DNA of 64,000 nt from Chamaea fasciata (GCA_029207755.1 JARCOQ010000007.1:40567656-40631655); one strand, 5' to 3'; counted from the first letter of the stretch, positions 23,131 through 36,000 are shown. Made by a program: numbers and translations. Notes: generated by a model not told the origin, from the letters alone.

Positions 23131-25459
23131 TTCTCTCTTCAGCAAAGACAGCTTTTTAGATAACAATATCAACAACTTCTTTCTCCATTATGTTTTTAAT
23201 GATAATAAAGTATTGTTATTAAAGACAGGTAAACAGAACACACTTCATCTTGACAAGTCTTGACCTTGAGCCAGAAACTTTCCCTGCACGTCAGAAGCAT
23301 GGTGCTCTTTTTGGCTCTGTTTTCATGTGCACAGTCAGTAGAAGAATTAAGAATTACCTTGTAATTCTTAAAGGAAAAAGATTTCACATGGAAAGTGCAC
23401 CTCTGCACATTTTTAGGGTGTACTTAAAGTACGCAACCTAATATTGTCTTTTGGATCACAGGAAGATGCTGTAGGATGAAGGCAAATTTCCATCTCCAAG
23501 TAATTTCTTTCTAGGCATGGATTTCCCAGCCCAGAGTATACTGAGCTCAGAGTATCACTGGTCTTTAGGGTGATGTGGAGCATCATATTATTGATTACTG
23601 AGTTACATAGTGAATGCCAGCAACCATTCTTTCCCTGACAGGACAGAGGGACTACATATGTATCATGTGGGATAGGAATGACTTGAGTCATGCTCAGTTA
23701 GCTCCTCTATTTCTTTATTGAAAGATTCCTGCAATACTCCTTGGTCAGAAAATAACATTTACAGCTTTAAAGAATGTGAATAAAGACAAAATGAGAATAA
23801 AAGGGGGAAATGAGAACAGAGAGGATTTCCTCAACTCTTTCCCTGAAGAGAAAAAGATAAACTGTCCAATAAACATGAACCGAAGTATTCCCTTCACCAT
23901 TCTTGTTTTGCTGTACAAGCTTTATGTCAAGAAGCTGCACTATAATTAACTCCTGTTTTGTCTTACTGTTTATGCATAAAGGCTGTGGCTCCTTAGATGG
24001 AGATGGTAATACCCACTGCAGAGCATGCCAGCTATTTTCTTGCTCATGGGTTCTGGCACCAGCCAATTCCTTTGTGTGATTTATCACTTGGTAATCCATC
24101 TCCTCCATCCATTATCCTGCACAGAAATCAGCTCTGGACAGCCGCTTTCACTGCAGCAGAGCAGGCAGAGCTGTCACTTTGCCTACCCTGTTCTCAGCAG
24201 GGCAAGGGAATTTTCTCTTTTCAGATTCAGTAAGTCTTATGGCAATTTCATTGAATGTCTTACAGGTGGAAATAACAGCTCTGTGCACATTAGGCTAGAC
24301 TGATGACCTGCAGAAACATTTCCTTTGAGTTGGGATGTCTCTTCCAACTTAGCAGCTGCCAGCATCTACTAGATTCATGCAAGTTAGCCCTCCGGAACAC
24401 AGACTATTTAAGTCTCAATTAATGAAGCATCCAGAAACTATTTTGCTACAATCAAACAGAAGTGTTGAATCTATGCTGAACTCATAAACATGATGTACAG
24501 TGATTTCAAACCCTCTAACTGTAGCCTGGGCAAACATTCAGAAATAATTCATGTTGTGAAAAGAAAATGTATAAAAGCAAAACAATACATTATTGTATGC
24601 CAGTTCTTTGATGTTTGAAATCTTTTTCTACAATTTTTATATATGCAATCCAAGTACATATGTATGCAGCATCTCAATAATGCAGCAGACTTATGATACA
24701 CGAGATTACCATTCATTAGTAGCGTCAAAGGATTTTATATTAGAAAGGTGCAGCTATATCAATAAATTCAACACATGCTCCTAAAGTAGATATTTGCTAA
24801 TTGGTACAACCTTGGTTTAAGTTGACTTCATGTATGGAGTCATTGAAGCCAACAAAAGTTTATTGTGTGAGTCTCTTCTAAATTATCAAGGTTTTGGAAC
24901 ACATCAGTCCTTCTGCATTTGTATGACAGCTAACTAGAAGTACTCCAGTGTCAATATTAGCAGTGGTGAAGCATACACAGAAAAATTGCACAATATAATA
25001 TAAATTAAAATTCTTCTGCCTGCAGCTGTGCAGCTCACAAAATATCTCTGTTCTGCAAAAAGTTCTCTGTACAATAAAGAAAAGGGAAAAAAAGGAATAA
25101 ACCCTATATTTTCCTTCAAAGACTCAACAAAAAGCAACATATCCTTTCAAGAACAAGACTTTCACCTTTGATACAGCTGTACTGGGTCTAGAATTCATCA
25201 TGTGTTTAGGGAGAAGACACTCACAAACCCAAAGAGAGTTCAGGTTTGCGAAAATAATTAATTTTTTTCCTCTCCTTCAGCTCAGTCAACCTCATGGGGG
25301 GAGGTGCCAGAAAACATTACTGCACTCCCTTTCTTCAAATTAAAAAAAAAAAAAAAAAGGTAGATGAGAAGGGAAAGGGGAAACAAAGATACAGAGGGAA
25401 ACTGGGGAGGGGAGGAGTAGAGACAGGGAGCTGAGAAGCGAGAAGGAAAAAGCATTTGT
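23131..25459. other. Non-coding stretch
   Basis: Frames on both strands reach 113 codons (23767-24108, -), without recognisable domains. A weak resemblance to a CR1 tail near 24290-24345 is too poor to call. The right end holds a poly-A run and purine-rich tract, listed separately. Confidence 0.4.
25342..25448. repeat. Poly-A run followed by purine-rich tract
   Basis: Seventeen As at 25342-25358 are followed by about 90 bases made almost wholly of G and A. No retroposon body is recognisable on its left, so I do not call it a retrotransposed tail. Confidence 0.75.
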
Positions 25460-25880
25460 AAAATTAAAAGGCAGGGGCCCATCAGATTGTGTCGGGCAGG
25501 GGAAAGCGTGTCGTAGGCAGGAGTAATTGGTAATCGGAGCAGAAGTGAAGAAGGGGATGATTTATGGGAGCATGGAGACAGGGGTGGAATAATTTTTGGA
25601 GCAGAACGGGGAACTTACTGAACGCCTGAAACTCAGCTACTTATCCACTCGTTCCCGTGATAAATTAGCTCTTGTTTAAAGTAACCGGAGCTCCATTTTT
25701 CATTCTGATTACTACACTTGATATCTCTCTCTCTCCTTCTGTTTCTCTCTGACCACTGCCCCTTAGCAGGTTCTCTGAGCTGAGGGAATGGGTTTATGGA
25801 AACTCTTCACCCCTCCATTACACTATTTCCCCCCTCTCCCTCTCAATTACTGTAGGGTTAACTCTTTAAGTTGTTGTGTG
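25460..25880. promoter_or_regulatory. Candidate conserved non-coding element
   Basis: The block combines AT-rich homeodomain-type sites with CpGs kept in otherwise CpG-poor DNA (AGCGTG, GTCGTAGG, AATCGGAG, AACGCC, CTCGTTCCCGTG, AACCGG). That combination is typical of strongly constrained vertebrate elements. Visible motifs are TAATTGGTAAT near 25523, TTGTTTA at 25672-25678 (forkhead-like) and GTAACCGG just after it. There are no transposon remnants. Conservation itself cannot be shown from one sequence, and no target gene is visible. Confidence 0.38.
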
Positions 25881-28800
25881 TTTCTCCAAGCTGCTTAAAC
25901 TGTTTCTGAGGGTTGACCTGGGAGCATACGGAACATGATCCTCCATTTATGCTACGGAAGGGAGAAGGTGGGGGGCATGGGGTGCCCAACACTTGCAGGT
26001 GTACGGAATGAGCACGGTGGTACATCGTGTGCTTGCCATGTTTGGAAGACAGCACCAGGTCTGGCCTAGAGCACATCATCAGTAGGAATGATTTATTTTA
26101 TGGTACCACTCCAAGCCACCACACCTCCCTCAGGCAGAAGGTCTCACTGTTCAGTTTACCGCTTAAATCCATGTGAAGACTCAGCTGAGGCACAACATGC
26201 CAGACTGAAACAAGTGGCAGAAAGAAGGTGGCATACAGTGACAGACTTGCCAGAAGCAAGAGTAGATGACTTTAGGAAAAAAAAATTAAAATATGCTTTT
26301 AATATAAAACTGTAAGACAAATAAATACTAATAAATATCAAGTTTCTTACTAACATCAGAACCAGTTATTTTGCTAAAAGCATCAAAATACTGAAGTGGA
26401 TCAGAAGAAAAGATTTGAATGATGAAGAGACTTTGCCAGTCATTTCAGGGAATAGAGAAGAAAAAGTACAAAGGACTCCACAGAAGACAGATCAGGTAGG
26501 TTTCTGCTATCTTCCCTTACAAGTAAGAAACATGAAGTGCAAATTGCTGAGGGTATTGAGGAATAATGAACAGGAAAATAAAAGCTAAGAGTTGGGTTGT
26601 TATTTCCATTAGTCTAAACTAGAGTATAAAAGCAAGAAGGGGATATTTACTGCAATGAAAATATGACAAAGTAATACTTCCAAACACAAATAACTTGTGC
26701 AATCTTCACTTCAGTTGCTATTAATGCCAGGAGTATGGCACAATTGAAAAATGTAAGGCAGGTCCAAGGATAGATCTAGACCTATGTTGGTGTGGTGACC
26801 CATAGCTGAGCCCCCACACAATTTCTACATATACAGTCTCAGTAAATGTGACTGTACAGTCCAGCTGTTCCTTAACTTTCCACCTGCCTGGAGTCCTTGC
26901 ACCTTCTCAACTGATTTTGCATCAGTCACAACAAAAGACAAGGAACCAGGTTAGCAAAGGATACCAGATCCGGCACACCACAGCAGGACGTGACCTCCCA
27001 TCTCGGGCAGCACAGCCACAAAGCCTTGTGGAACAAGGAGGCTGCCTGCCTGACAGCTCATACTCAGGGAAGAGTCTAGCACATACAACAGGACACAACA
27101 CTGATTAAACTGCACATTCAGTCCTAGCTCTTGTGAAGGAACCCTGTTCTGATGAGTGTTGGTCTGTCTGATTTGCTGCTACTCTCTGTCCTGTGACATT
27201 TCCCATACTGCCAGGCCAAACACACTCTCCTAGGTAGAGATCAGCTAAATCGCACTGAGTTATATTCAAAACTGAGCTAAGTCCAGCAAAGCTTGCATAA
27301 ACTTAATTCAGATTTCTCTTCTATTTCAAGAGCCAGAAGGTAATATAACCACATATCACCATCTTTTTGCCAGAAAAGACTAACATTATGGATAGGTACT
27401 TTTGGACCTCAACAAAAATGTATCAATACATTGTCTCCCAACACAAGGCTTCCTCATATAGGTTTTGAATGCTTTGATTTCCCTTCTCCATCACCTCCTT
27501 ATTCACACCAGTACAGAACTGTATGTTAATGAACAACATGGGAACACTAAACTTCTGCTATTACCTATATTAGTTTGAGAGGCATTCTTTGAATAAGAAA
27601 TTACAACTTGAGTTATGAGATGTCAAGGAGGAAAGTCTAGGTAAAGTTAAAAAACTAGGGAAAATGCTATAAGCCTTGTCATTACCAAAACCAGCAGGTG
27701 AGCACATTGCTGGGTAACAGTGATGGAGCCTCTGCCTTGGAGGAGTTACAGACAGCATATGAGCCCAGACCCCCTGAACACATATTTACAAGTTCACAGC
27801 CTGATGTGGTTCTCGCAAAGCTCACCAGAAAGGTATTTTTGGAAGATAAATGGGACCACCAGGTATTACACCATTAGTATTTTGCCAGTGATGTCACACA
27901 GCTACATTGCACAGGCAGGGACTACTGACCAAGGCCCAGAGTAAAAAGCAGCTGCAAGAGAGGCAACAGACAAGGACAAGGTGTGCAATAAAAGGTGAAG
28001 ATAATGACCGTGAATTTAGTTTGAGGTGAGTATACTGCACATCCTCTAACCTTGGAGGATCCCAGGGGGTTTTGGAAGGGGAATGAGGGTGGTTCACAGT
28101 TGTTAATACATTTTTATTATATATCTTATTATATTAAGTAGAGGACAAACTGATCACTATGACCAGACAAGGACAGGGAGATTAGCCTTACTGCAGTGAT
28201 GGGCAGTTTCTTACTTGGAAACCAGACAGCTAATCTACCCACCATGTTTCAGACAGCACTTACTTTTTATCTGTACATGGGAGCCCAATCCCATCTCTCT
28301 TTCTCATGCCTTTGATAGCAAGCAGCTTAGATTTTCAGAGATTTCAAAAAGCCAAACTCTAGGGAGCAAATTATGAAGGCTCTGAAAGTTTTGTTTTTAT
28401 ACATGACAATTTCAATGCATGTGTATCTAGCATAGTCTCACTGAGGAAGAGTTACATTTGAGAATCCAAATCGAACTGCTTAAATATACTTAAAATTTCC
28501 CATTTTGAGGCAAATAATTAGAAATCTGTATTTTCAAAGAGAGAGTTATCACCACTGTAGAATGGGAAATGATGCTTATTTAAATAATTTATTTCTTTAA
28601 AGGAACTTTCAGGATTAGGCCAGAACCAAAACTTCAGATTTCATAGGAGGAGTCAAAAATCAGTAAAACAAAATGTCTGCTCCTGAAATTTCTGTATAAG
28701 GCACTAATCCAAGTGCACAGAACTGGTAGACTTCAAAGAATGGTACAGGCTTTCCCTTACCCTGATCAGTTCTGCTTCACAGGCACATATGTTTTACACC

Positions 28801-30059
28801 AAAAGAATACAGACCACACAGCAGCTTTCACAAATTTTTGAATACTTCAAGTAGAACAGTATGAATAAAGCATGTACAGTTTTACTCTGGGGAGACCAAT
28901 TTGTTGCAGACACAAAGGCAAGTGATCTTGCATCCTCTACCATAGCTCATAAGAAGACAACTAGAAAAATAACCTTCTTCTTTTTTTCCAATGCAGAAGC
29001 AATGATCTTATGCTTTCTTTAAGGAAGGGAATTATATGGGTCCTAAATGAGCTATATGGTTCAAATCCAACCTGGATGAAATTTAGCATGCCTGTAGTTT
29101 AGACTACCATCAAGAGCACATTGGGTTTTGAAAAACAAACAGACATTCATTTTCTCCTGAAGGATCTTTAGTGGTGAAAACTTACTTGGCAGGTCTTGCT
29201 AAGTGACCATATGGAGGGAATGATTCCTTTGATAAAATGTTTTATTTTGCCTTGTGATTATTTTCTAAATGACCACTGTCATAGTGGTTTACAGCCATGC
29301 CTCCTTTCTTCTAGAACTACCTGAACATAATATTAAGATACTCTATGGACAAACCAGAAGCAGCTGAGTGTAAAATGGTGTACTAGTTACCTCTGGCACC
29401 TGACTGCCTTTCACGGCCTTGGCTCCAACCTAGTCAACAAACGGCAGGATCAGAACCAATCAACTAAACAACTCTCCCTCATGTGCTGGCAAACTCATCC
29501 TGCTTAGCCTGGGAGCTCAGATGAACATGCAAGCAGGCATTATCTTTGCAGCCATCGCCTTCCTGCACAACCAGCCAGCCTTCAGGGGAACATCCAGCAC
29601 CCAGTGGACAGGAGCAGCTGAAATATTCAGATGGTGTCAAGACATCTCTTCCTTATAAAGAAAGAATGTCCATTTATTGGACAGACTCAAAAATCCATGC
29701 CTCTGCTTTCTGGCCATCTCAAGAGTGAGAGAAATCACCATTGCTCAGTGGACAACAAGAATTTCTCCCTAGTTATTTCAAGTGCCAAGTCAATGGATAA
29801 AAAGTTTTGTGTAAACTTTTTTTGAAGAAAACTAAAGGTTCTTAGAGCTTCTTCCATTTCTGTTGCCTTCTAGACCATACTGATATTCATATAATGTATC
29901 TGATTTATTTTGGGGGCTGTAAAATACCACAGGTAGAAGGGAGAGGAAGGTGGAGAAAGGAATCCTAAGATACAATGGATATATTTATTTTTTTAAGAAC
30001 TATCGTTGCTCTCTCCTATGCCCCCTCCCCTGGCAAAGGTGAACGGCATATCTTTAGTT
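25881..30059. other. Long non-coding stretch
   Basis: Only short open frames occur on both strands (86 codons or fewer). AT-rich stretches at 28440-28640 contain TTTAAATAATTTATTT-type sequence without clear motif structure. No repeats were recognised. Confidence 0.4.
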
Positions 30060-30450
30060 AATAATTAACTTGTCATGAGCTCCATCAATATCCCATCATC
30101 TAAGTGACAGAGGGAAGGGAGGCGATGGGGGAGGTGATCAGCACGACGTGCCAGCTCTGCCCGCAGCCTGTGATCTCGTCTCGGCCATAATAAATAGGAT
30201 GAAATGCGCTCCTGATAAATGCCCATGTCATGGAGAGATTTTACCTTCACTCAGAAACAATGTAATATCTCAGCTATTACCCAAAATAATTTATCAATGT
30301 GTAATAGCTTTGTGCAGAGCTCAGATAGGAGGGGAGCAGCGCTGCCCGAGATGGATGGATCCTACCTTCTGCTTTTAATTTTTAATGCTCGTAGGCAGCT
30401 TCACATTAAAGGCCAGGTGTCATATATAGACTTAATGTAAGAATGGAGTT
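30060..30450. promoter_or_regulatory. Candidate conserved non-coding element
   Basis: A 390-base block that alternates AT-rich segments (TAATTAACT at the left, AATAATTTATCAATG, GTAATAGC) with CpG-bearing ones (GGCGATGG, CACGACGTGCC, CTCGTCTCGGCC, AATGCGCTCC). It includes a TGACAG at 30105-30110, the core bound by TALE-class homeoproteins (MEIS/TGIF type), and a CCATAATAAA A/T-rich core near 30185. There is no transposon sequence. The texture is that of deeply conserved enhancers near developmental genes, but this is pattern judgement, not alignment evidence. Confidence 0.42.
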
Positions 30451-30605
30451 CATGAATTCTAATCAAGAGAGAATCTCCCTCTCTCTTCTCTTGCTTTAGT
30501 CACTTCTCTTTTTTTTTTTTTTTATTTATCAATTTTCCTCTCTTTCTTTACTCCCATCTTCTTTGCTTCTCTCTTTTAGTCCATTTCTTTTTCCCTGTTC
30601 TTCAG
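30451..30605. repeat. Pyrimidine-rich tract
   Basis: About 130 bases are dominated by C and T, including fifteen Ts at 30509-30523, and end TTCTTCAG at 30605. The tract could act as a polypyrimidine tract for a 3' splice site on the + strand (next entry), or it may just be low-complexity sequence. Confidence 0.7.
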
Positions 30606-30757
30606 ATATGTCTTACTCCCTGTCTCTGAAACATAACTATTTGGGTAGCTATTTGCTACTTTGAAAAACTGCACCACCACTTTAGGAAAAACTACTTCTG
30701 CCTTGGTCCTGGTGTCATGTTTTTTACATAGAAGAACAAACTCAACACAGGCACCAG
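30606..30757 (+). ncRNA. Speculative non-coding exon (strong splice-site context)
   Basis: A long pyrimidine tract ending CAG at 30603-30605 is followed, 152 bases later, by CACCAG|GTGAGC, a strong match to a 5' splice site (GT at 30758). The enclosed sequence has a stop (TAG at 30646) in the frame that stays open afterwards, so a coding exon in that frame is not supported. An AG at about 30578-30579 inside the tract leaves little room for a branch point before the proposed acceptor. Splice-like pairs are frequent by chance, so this is a low-confidence pointer for transcript data. Confidence 0.12.
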
Positions 30758-32157
30758 GTGAGCCTGTTAGAATTTTATATCCAGGCAAAAAACCCAGGAC
30801 AATAGTGATCAAGGGTGGAAAAATCACAACTGAGTTAATCCAGATTCATTGTGGAATAATGCTACTGAAAAGATCCTACCTTTAAAGGGCCAGTGGAGAA
30901 GGCACATCCCATATACCAGCCAAATAAAATAGCCTTGAAAAGAAGCATGTTCTTCAACTGGCAAGAATACAGTACTGGGATGCGTGGATCCAAAAAACCA
31001 CCAAATCACAAGGTCTCATTCTCCCAGTATTTCTAGTCTGCTTATAGCCATGCCAGCCACATAAATGTTCTCTTCATTCAACATTACACACATAAACGCA
31101 GCTGAGATGCGTCTCACTGAGTGATCTGCATCAGAGGAACTATTCAAGGACCTCTGCAGCAGTATGTATGGACAACGGGATAATGCCAAGAAGTGTCATT
31201 AAAAACATACCATTAGGACTCCCATTAAGAAATACCATTATTGTATCAATACACCACATCAAAGCATGACGTACTGTCTGGGCGAGACACACCTGAAAGC
31301 ACCAGCAATGCATGACAGCACTCTCAGCTCTGCACAAAGAATGGAGCTGCAGGAAGGAAGGGGGGAGCACCACTTACTGGCCAGAATGCGCAGCAAGGGA
31401 CACGCTTCATACCAACAGCAGACACAAAGATCAAAGAAGCGCCACAGGCTGCAAAGAGGAAAAGATCGACTGTTTGGACTTCTGTTTGCACTCAAAATGA
31501 AGGAAAATAAAAGCACACCCATGCAATACTGCCCATGGGAGGAGCGCTGCCAAAGCTGCAAACACATTTACAACCACTTTGCTGACTTGCAAGTTACAAG
31601 GACACCAGTGCTGAGAGGAGCTTGGGCTTGATTTCCTGCCTTTTATTAACAAAGGCAATGTTAACTGCTCCATTTGTTGGTTGACAGTGCAGGGACCACA
31701 GACTGAATGATTTTTGGGAATCAGGTCAAAACAGAAGATTCCTCTTGTGCCTAAAAACCAGGATGGCATAAAAAGACTTGGCTGGTGCTGCTTCCATGTC
31801 CTTTTACAGATAAACAGAGGACAACCGCCTTTAAGAATTGCACTGTCAGTTAATTACTTCTCTTTCACTCTCCACTCAGAAACCTTTCTTTCCAGAACAT
31901 GAAGAACTTAGCCTACCAGAGCAACACAGCTTCATAAGAAACTTTCTTTTAATGTTTCTTACCTTCCACAAGGACTGCTCTGTGAACATTCCTTTATTTT
32001 CACCTTACTCCTTTCCAGCAATGCACGTCACACAGTTCAGAGGGTCAGATCTGACCCAGCTAAAACAATTACCACGTGCAAAACTACCTTGGCTTCACAT
32101 GGCTCTTCAGTGGGTGCTTGATCAAGTGTAAAGAAAGGATGGTGTTCCACTGTGACA
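30758..32157. other. Non-coding stretch
   Basis: It contains a 121-codon frame (31266-31631, +) rich in Lys, Arg, Gln and His. Frames on the opposite strand overlap it and it carries no recognised domain. I consider it spurious. No repeats were recognised. Confidence 0.4.
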
Positions 32158-32207
32158 AATCCTTTCTGCACAGAAAGGTGAGAACCCTTTCTGCACAGAA
32201 ATAAGCC
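32158..32207. repeat. Tandem duplication, 25-bp unit, two copies
   Basis: Units at 32158-32182 and 32183-32207 share the core CCTTTCTGCACAGAAA. That core is itself a near-palindrome with TTTCTG and CAGAAA arms around CA. The result is two phased inverted-repeat sites 25 bases apart. Confidence 0.85.
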
Positions 32208-32479
32208 ATCTCTATAGAATACATTAAAAACAAGTTTAAAGAAGAAGTGATTGCATAATTGATAAAAGCCAATACTTATCTTTGTGAATGACAGAATAAG
32301 ATAGTGCAAATCTTAGAACAGTGTGGTACCAGGCTACAGGGAACATGTGGTTGTTTGTGGGCAGAAGCCCTGGAAACTTCACATGTCTATAAAGATCCCC
32401 AAGACTGCCTTATCAAGCACATTTTACTCCACTATGTCTGTGTATAAATGTATCATTGCAAAGGCAAGACACCAGCATC

Positions 32480-33060
32480 CCCTGGTGCAGCAGCCTTAGG
32501 ACGCGCTCTGTGATGCACGATTATCTGAACTAATAAGGAAGAGAGCTGTTGTTTGAAGAGGACAGAAAGATCGGGTTACCTCCCCTGAATACCACTCACT
32601 TATTGGCTGTGGCCTGGCTCCAGGCCAGGAGGAGAGCAGCATGCCCTTGTCTGTGTTGAATGAAAGCCCATTGCCTGCTGCCAAACAGCCTCAGGCAGAG
32701 AGAAAGTGATTCCAAGAACCGAACTAAGAGCTCTAAACTCATTCATTCATGGTCCAAGATCTTTTCTAACGCCAGGAGGAATGATAGACAAAAGGGAAAG
32801 GTAACAGGTAACAGTCCCCCAGGTAACCGTCTTTCACACCGTGCAGCTGAAGTCTAATCAGAGTCTATTGCTGTCTTATTCCATTGCTAACACTGTGACT
32901 CTAACTGCCGTGTACTACAAATTAATTCATTCCTTCAGGCCTTGCTGTTCAGTAACTGGCTGTCACAGCAATCTCCCGAGGAGCTAATTGAGAGTTGTGA
33001 TCCGTGCAGTATTTCCATTAGTGCTGTAATGACAGGCAGCCAGACACACACATGCATGCT
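32480..33060. promoter_or_regulatory. Candidate conserved non-coding element
   Basis: Two portions look constrained. The left portion (about 32480-32870) keeps CpGs in plain sequence (GGACGCGCTC, GCACGATTATC, GATCGGG, ACCGAAC, AACGCC). It also carries three GGTAAC hexamers at 32800, 32807 and 32822, two of them within CAGGTAAC, a ZEB-like or RFX-half-site-like pattern. The right portion (about 32870-33060) has AAATTAATTC, CCCGAGGAGCTAATTGAG, GATCCGTGC and TAATGACAGG, pairing a TAAT core with the TALE core TGACAG. No transposon sequence is present. Factor names are motif resemblances only. Confidence 0.4.
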
Positions 33061-36000
33061 CACACACAGAGCACAGGTTCCTCTGTATCCACAGCGAGGA
33101 GCAGATAACAAGCCAGTGCTATCTAAAGTGTTCAGCAGCAGCTGGGAAAAAGGGAAAACAGGAGGAACAATATCCATGATGCAGACTGAGGTCACCTAAA
33201 CTTGGCCTGTATGAGAGCAACTTGCTCTCAAGACAAGCTCCTCATTTACTACAGGAGAGTAAAATCCTTCACACAGTCCTCTTCTGTCCAATGGCACTGT
33301 TCCCGGAGACTACAAATCCCACCAAGAAGTCACCTCTATTTGAGGCGCCTCTCCATTGCACGGTGGGACCATGCAATGTAATCTCCTTAGAGATGCTTCT
33401 TGAGTAAGGGTGATTGCAGATGTAGATGTGTGTAGCACTGTAGAAGGCACTAACATTAGAGTCTTACAGGTTCTGCTTAACAAACTAGAAGATATGCTAA
33501 TTTGATCAGTTATGATGTGGTTCATTCAGGAACCTGGATGGCTCAGGGGTGAAGTCTGTTTGTGAACTTAGTCTCTTTTTTATTTGTTTTTCCTTTCATT
33601 TGTAGTTTCAAGCAGATCAACAGGAAAACACTACATGCAGCACCTCCTATAGTTGTGCCACCTGCTAGCAAAGACTTAGCCATTATAAAGGACACGTTTT
33701 TAGGTCCTTTTTGGACTACAGCCTCATGGTTCTCACCTAGAAAGCAGAGGACGTGCAATTCTGTGCTGTCACTAATGATTATTTAAGAGAGTCAAAAGCT
33801 GAAAAACCTTTATTTTCTTAGAGGGCTGTGCACTTTTTTGAACTAACTTTAGAATTAACCCCAACATATCTGAAGACTTGTCTCTGTACAGGCAAATGTG
33901 TATCCATTCAATGTCTTAGAAACTGGTCAGATAGCTGCAGATTGGTTCAAAAGGCACTTCTCACTGAGTGCTTTATTAATTCCAAAGTTGTGAGTGGTTT
34001 CTTTATAAATGAAAGGCAGTTTCAAAGTCCATTAACAATGAGAAGGGAAATCCCAGCAATTATTTTGAATTATGTATTTCCCAATGAATTAATTCAAAGT
34101 GATCTGTGTGGTTATTGTAGTTGCCAAAGAGATTGAAGTCAACAATTTCAGTCAGTTGTTAGTAAATTGAGATTGTTGCAACAGTAGAAATAACTCAGCC
34201 ATGGGTATGGAAGTAGCTCATGCTGGGAAACTACCACTAGGTGAAGGTAACTTTGCTTGGGACAGGGCTACTCACACAGTCCCAGAATTGAAAAACCAGC
34301 TTTCTGTAAGGAAATGAGGTGCAGATTCTTCAGAGCATTTCAAAGAGCAGACGATGCTACTCTGACTGCCAGTGCAATCTGGCTTTATAAAAATAGGGAA
34401 GATACCCATTCAAGGTACACAGACAGCCTTTAGGGCTCAAATAGATGATTAAGTTACTGAGCCTTAAGAAGTTGTGGCATATAATCCTAGCTTCATAATT
34501 GAGCATGTGCATGCTTCTGGCATGTGATAAATGCAAGGTCATTTGACTTAACCTAGGAGAAGACAGCGTTAAGTGGAATTACCCCATGTCTGCTGCAGGC
34601 TAGTAATGCACACAGCTGTTACCACAGCTCAGCTGATACACAGCAATTCGTTCAGTTGTGCTAAATGTTACTGCATGTACAAACCCCGATTCTGCCCTCT
34701 TGTGACAACATTACAGGAAAATTCAGTTATTTTAAAAGTCAGATGAATTTGATAATGGAAACACAAATTTTTAAAAAGTTTGACAGCTGCAAAGGGTCCC
34801 TGGAAACTGGCTTAACGTAGGATGTTCTGAGATGCCCATGTAGACCCATACTGCAATACATTTGGCTCTCCTATGTATAATCATAATTACAATTTTCAGT
34901 TGGACATACCTGCAACAGATATGATCTCACAGGGACAGAGCAGAAGTTAACAGGTCAGGTACCTCTTCTACAGGTAAAGAGGCTCAAACCTCACACCATA
35001 CCAAGAACAGGCCTTACCATCACTCATGGTGAGTTTCTGAAAAAAGGTAGGAAGATATCAGAGAAGTTCCCAAAGCCCAGGGTCAGAGGAAGTCCTGGAA
35101 CAGGCCACACAGTCCATTAGGGTGTGGTGTGTCCTGTGACTCCGTATTAAGGATCAATCAGGGCATGCCCAAGGGATAAAAATTGGGCCTAAAACTTGTC
35201 TCTGTTTCAATGTTGAGAAAGCTGTGGTATAAATGGAACAAGTCCTGAGTTCTGATCAATAACTTCTTAACAATAGATAACAACTTTATGATGTGCCACA
35301 GAATAGCTTGGGATTCTGTAGAAAGCATGCTAAGTCATGCTTTTTCCCTTCAAATGTGATACAAGACGGTTTCCAGCAGAGGGGTGAGGGTGAAATGTAT
35401 ACATACAAGGAGTGATTTATTCCAGACTATTTTGAACTGATTACTTGAAGTTGCAGTTACTGATTTAGTGAGCATATAATGTATTTCAGCACAAACTGAT
35501 CTCTTCATCAGTCTGCCATGCCAGCACACACATAGTTCCATAGCACAACAGGATCACCCCAACCAACCTGAGCCAAATCCTGTGGTCATAATGTTAAAGA
35601 GGCCCCTGTTCATGTCAGCATTTTACATCCCCATAGTCTCCATGCACAGCACAATTTTGAGGGCTGACTGTTTTGCTGCCTCTAAGTCTCAAGGTCTGTG
35701 TTTCCTGAAACATAATCCTGTCAATATTTGCACAAGTTTGGGTTTGGTTTTTTTTTTTGCTGTGGCTCACCAATGCTTGAATTTATTCATTTTCTAAAAA
35801 GAGGAAGACCTCAAGCCTGACAAACTTTCAGTGCTCACTGCACTGTTCAGTTAAATCACTCTATCACATTTTCATCACCTTCCTTTGAATATTCTTGCAA
35901 TAAGCAATGCAGTCACAAGCAGAAGAGCACTTGCACGTGTGCTGTCCCATAGCTCAGTCATAGGCAGAGACGGGCTGAAGGGGGAGCACACTTGGACTCA

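Noticed and set aside
24290..24345. Possible CR1 tail (GATGACCTGCAG...CTCTTCCAACTT)
   Set aside because: Only two short phrases match, with wrong spacing and no terminal repeats.
29050..29075. tRNA B-box-like phrase (GGTTCAAATCC)
   Set aside because: The five bases either side do not pair as a T stem and no acceptor or anticodon arm is visible.
31266..31631. 121-codon basic frame (+)
   Set aside because: Frames on the opposite strand overlap it and there is no domain or splice evidence.
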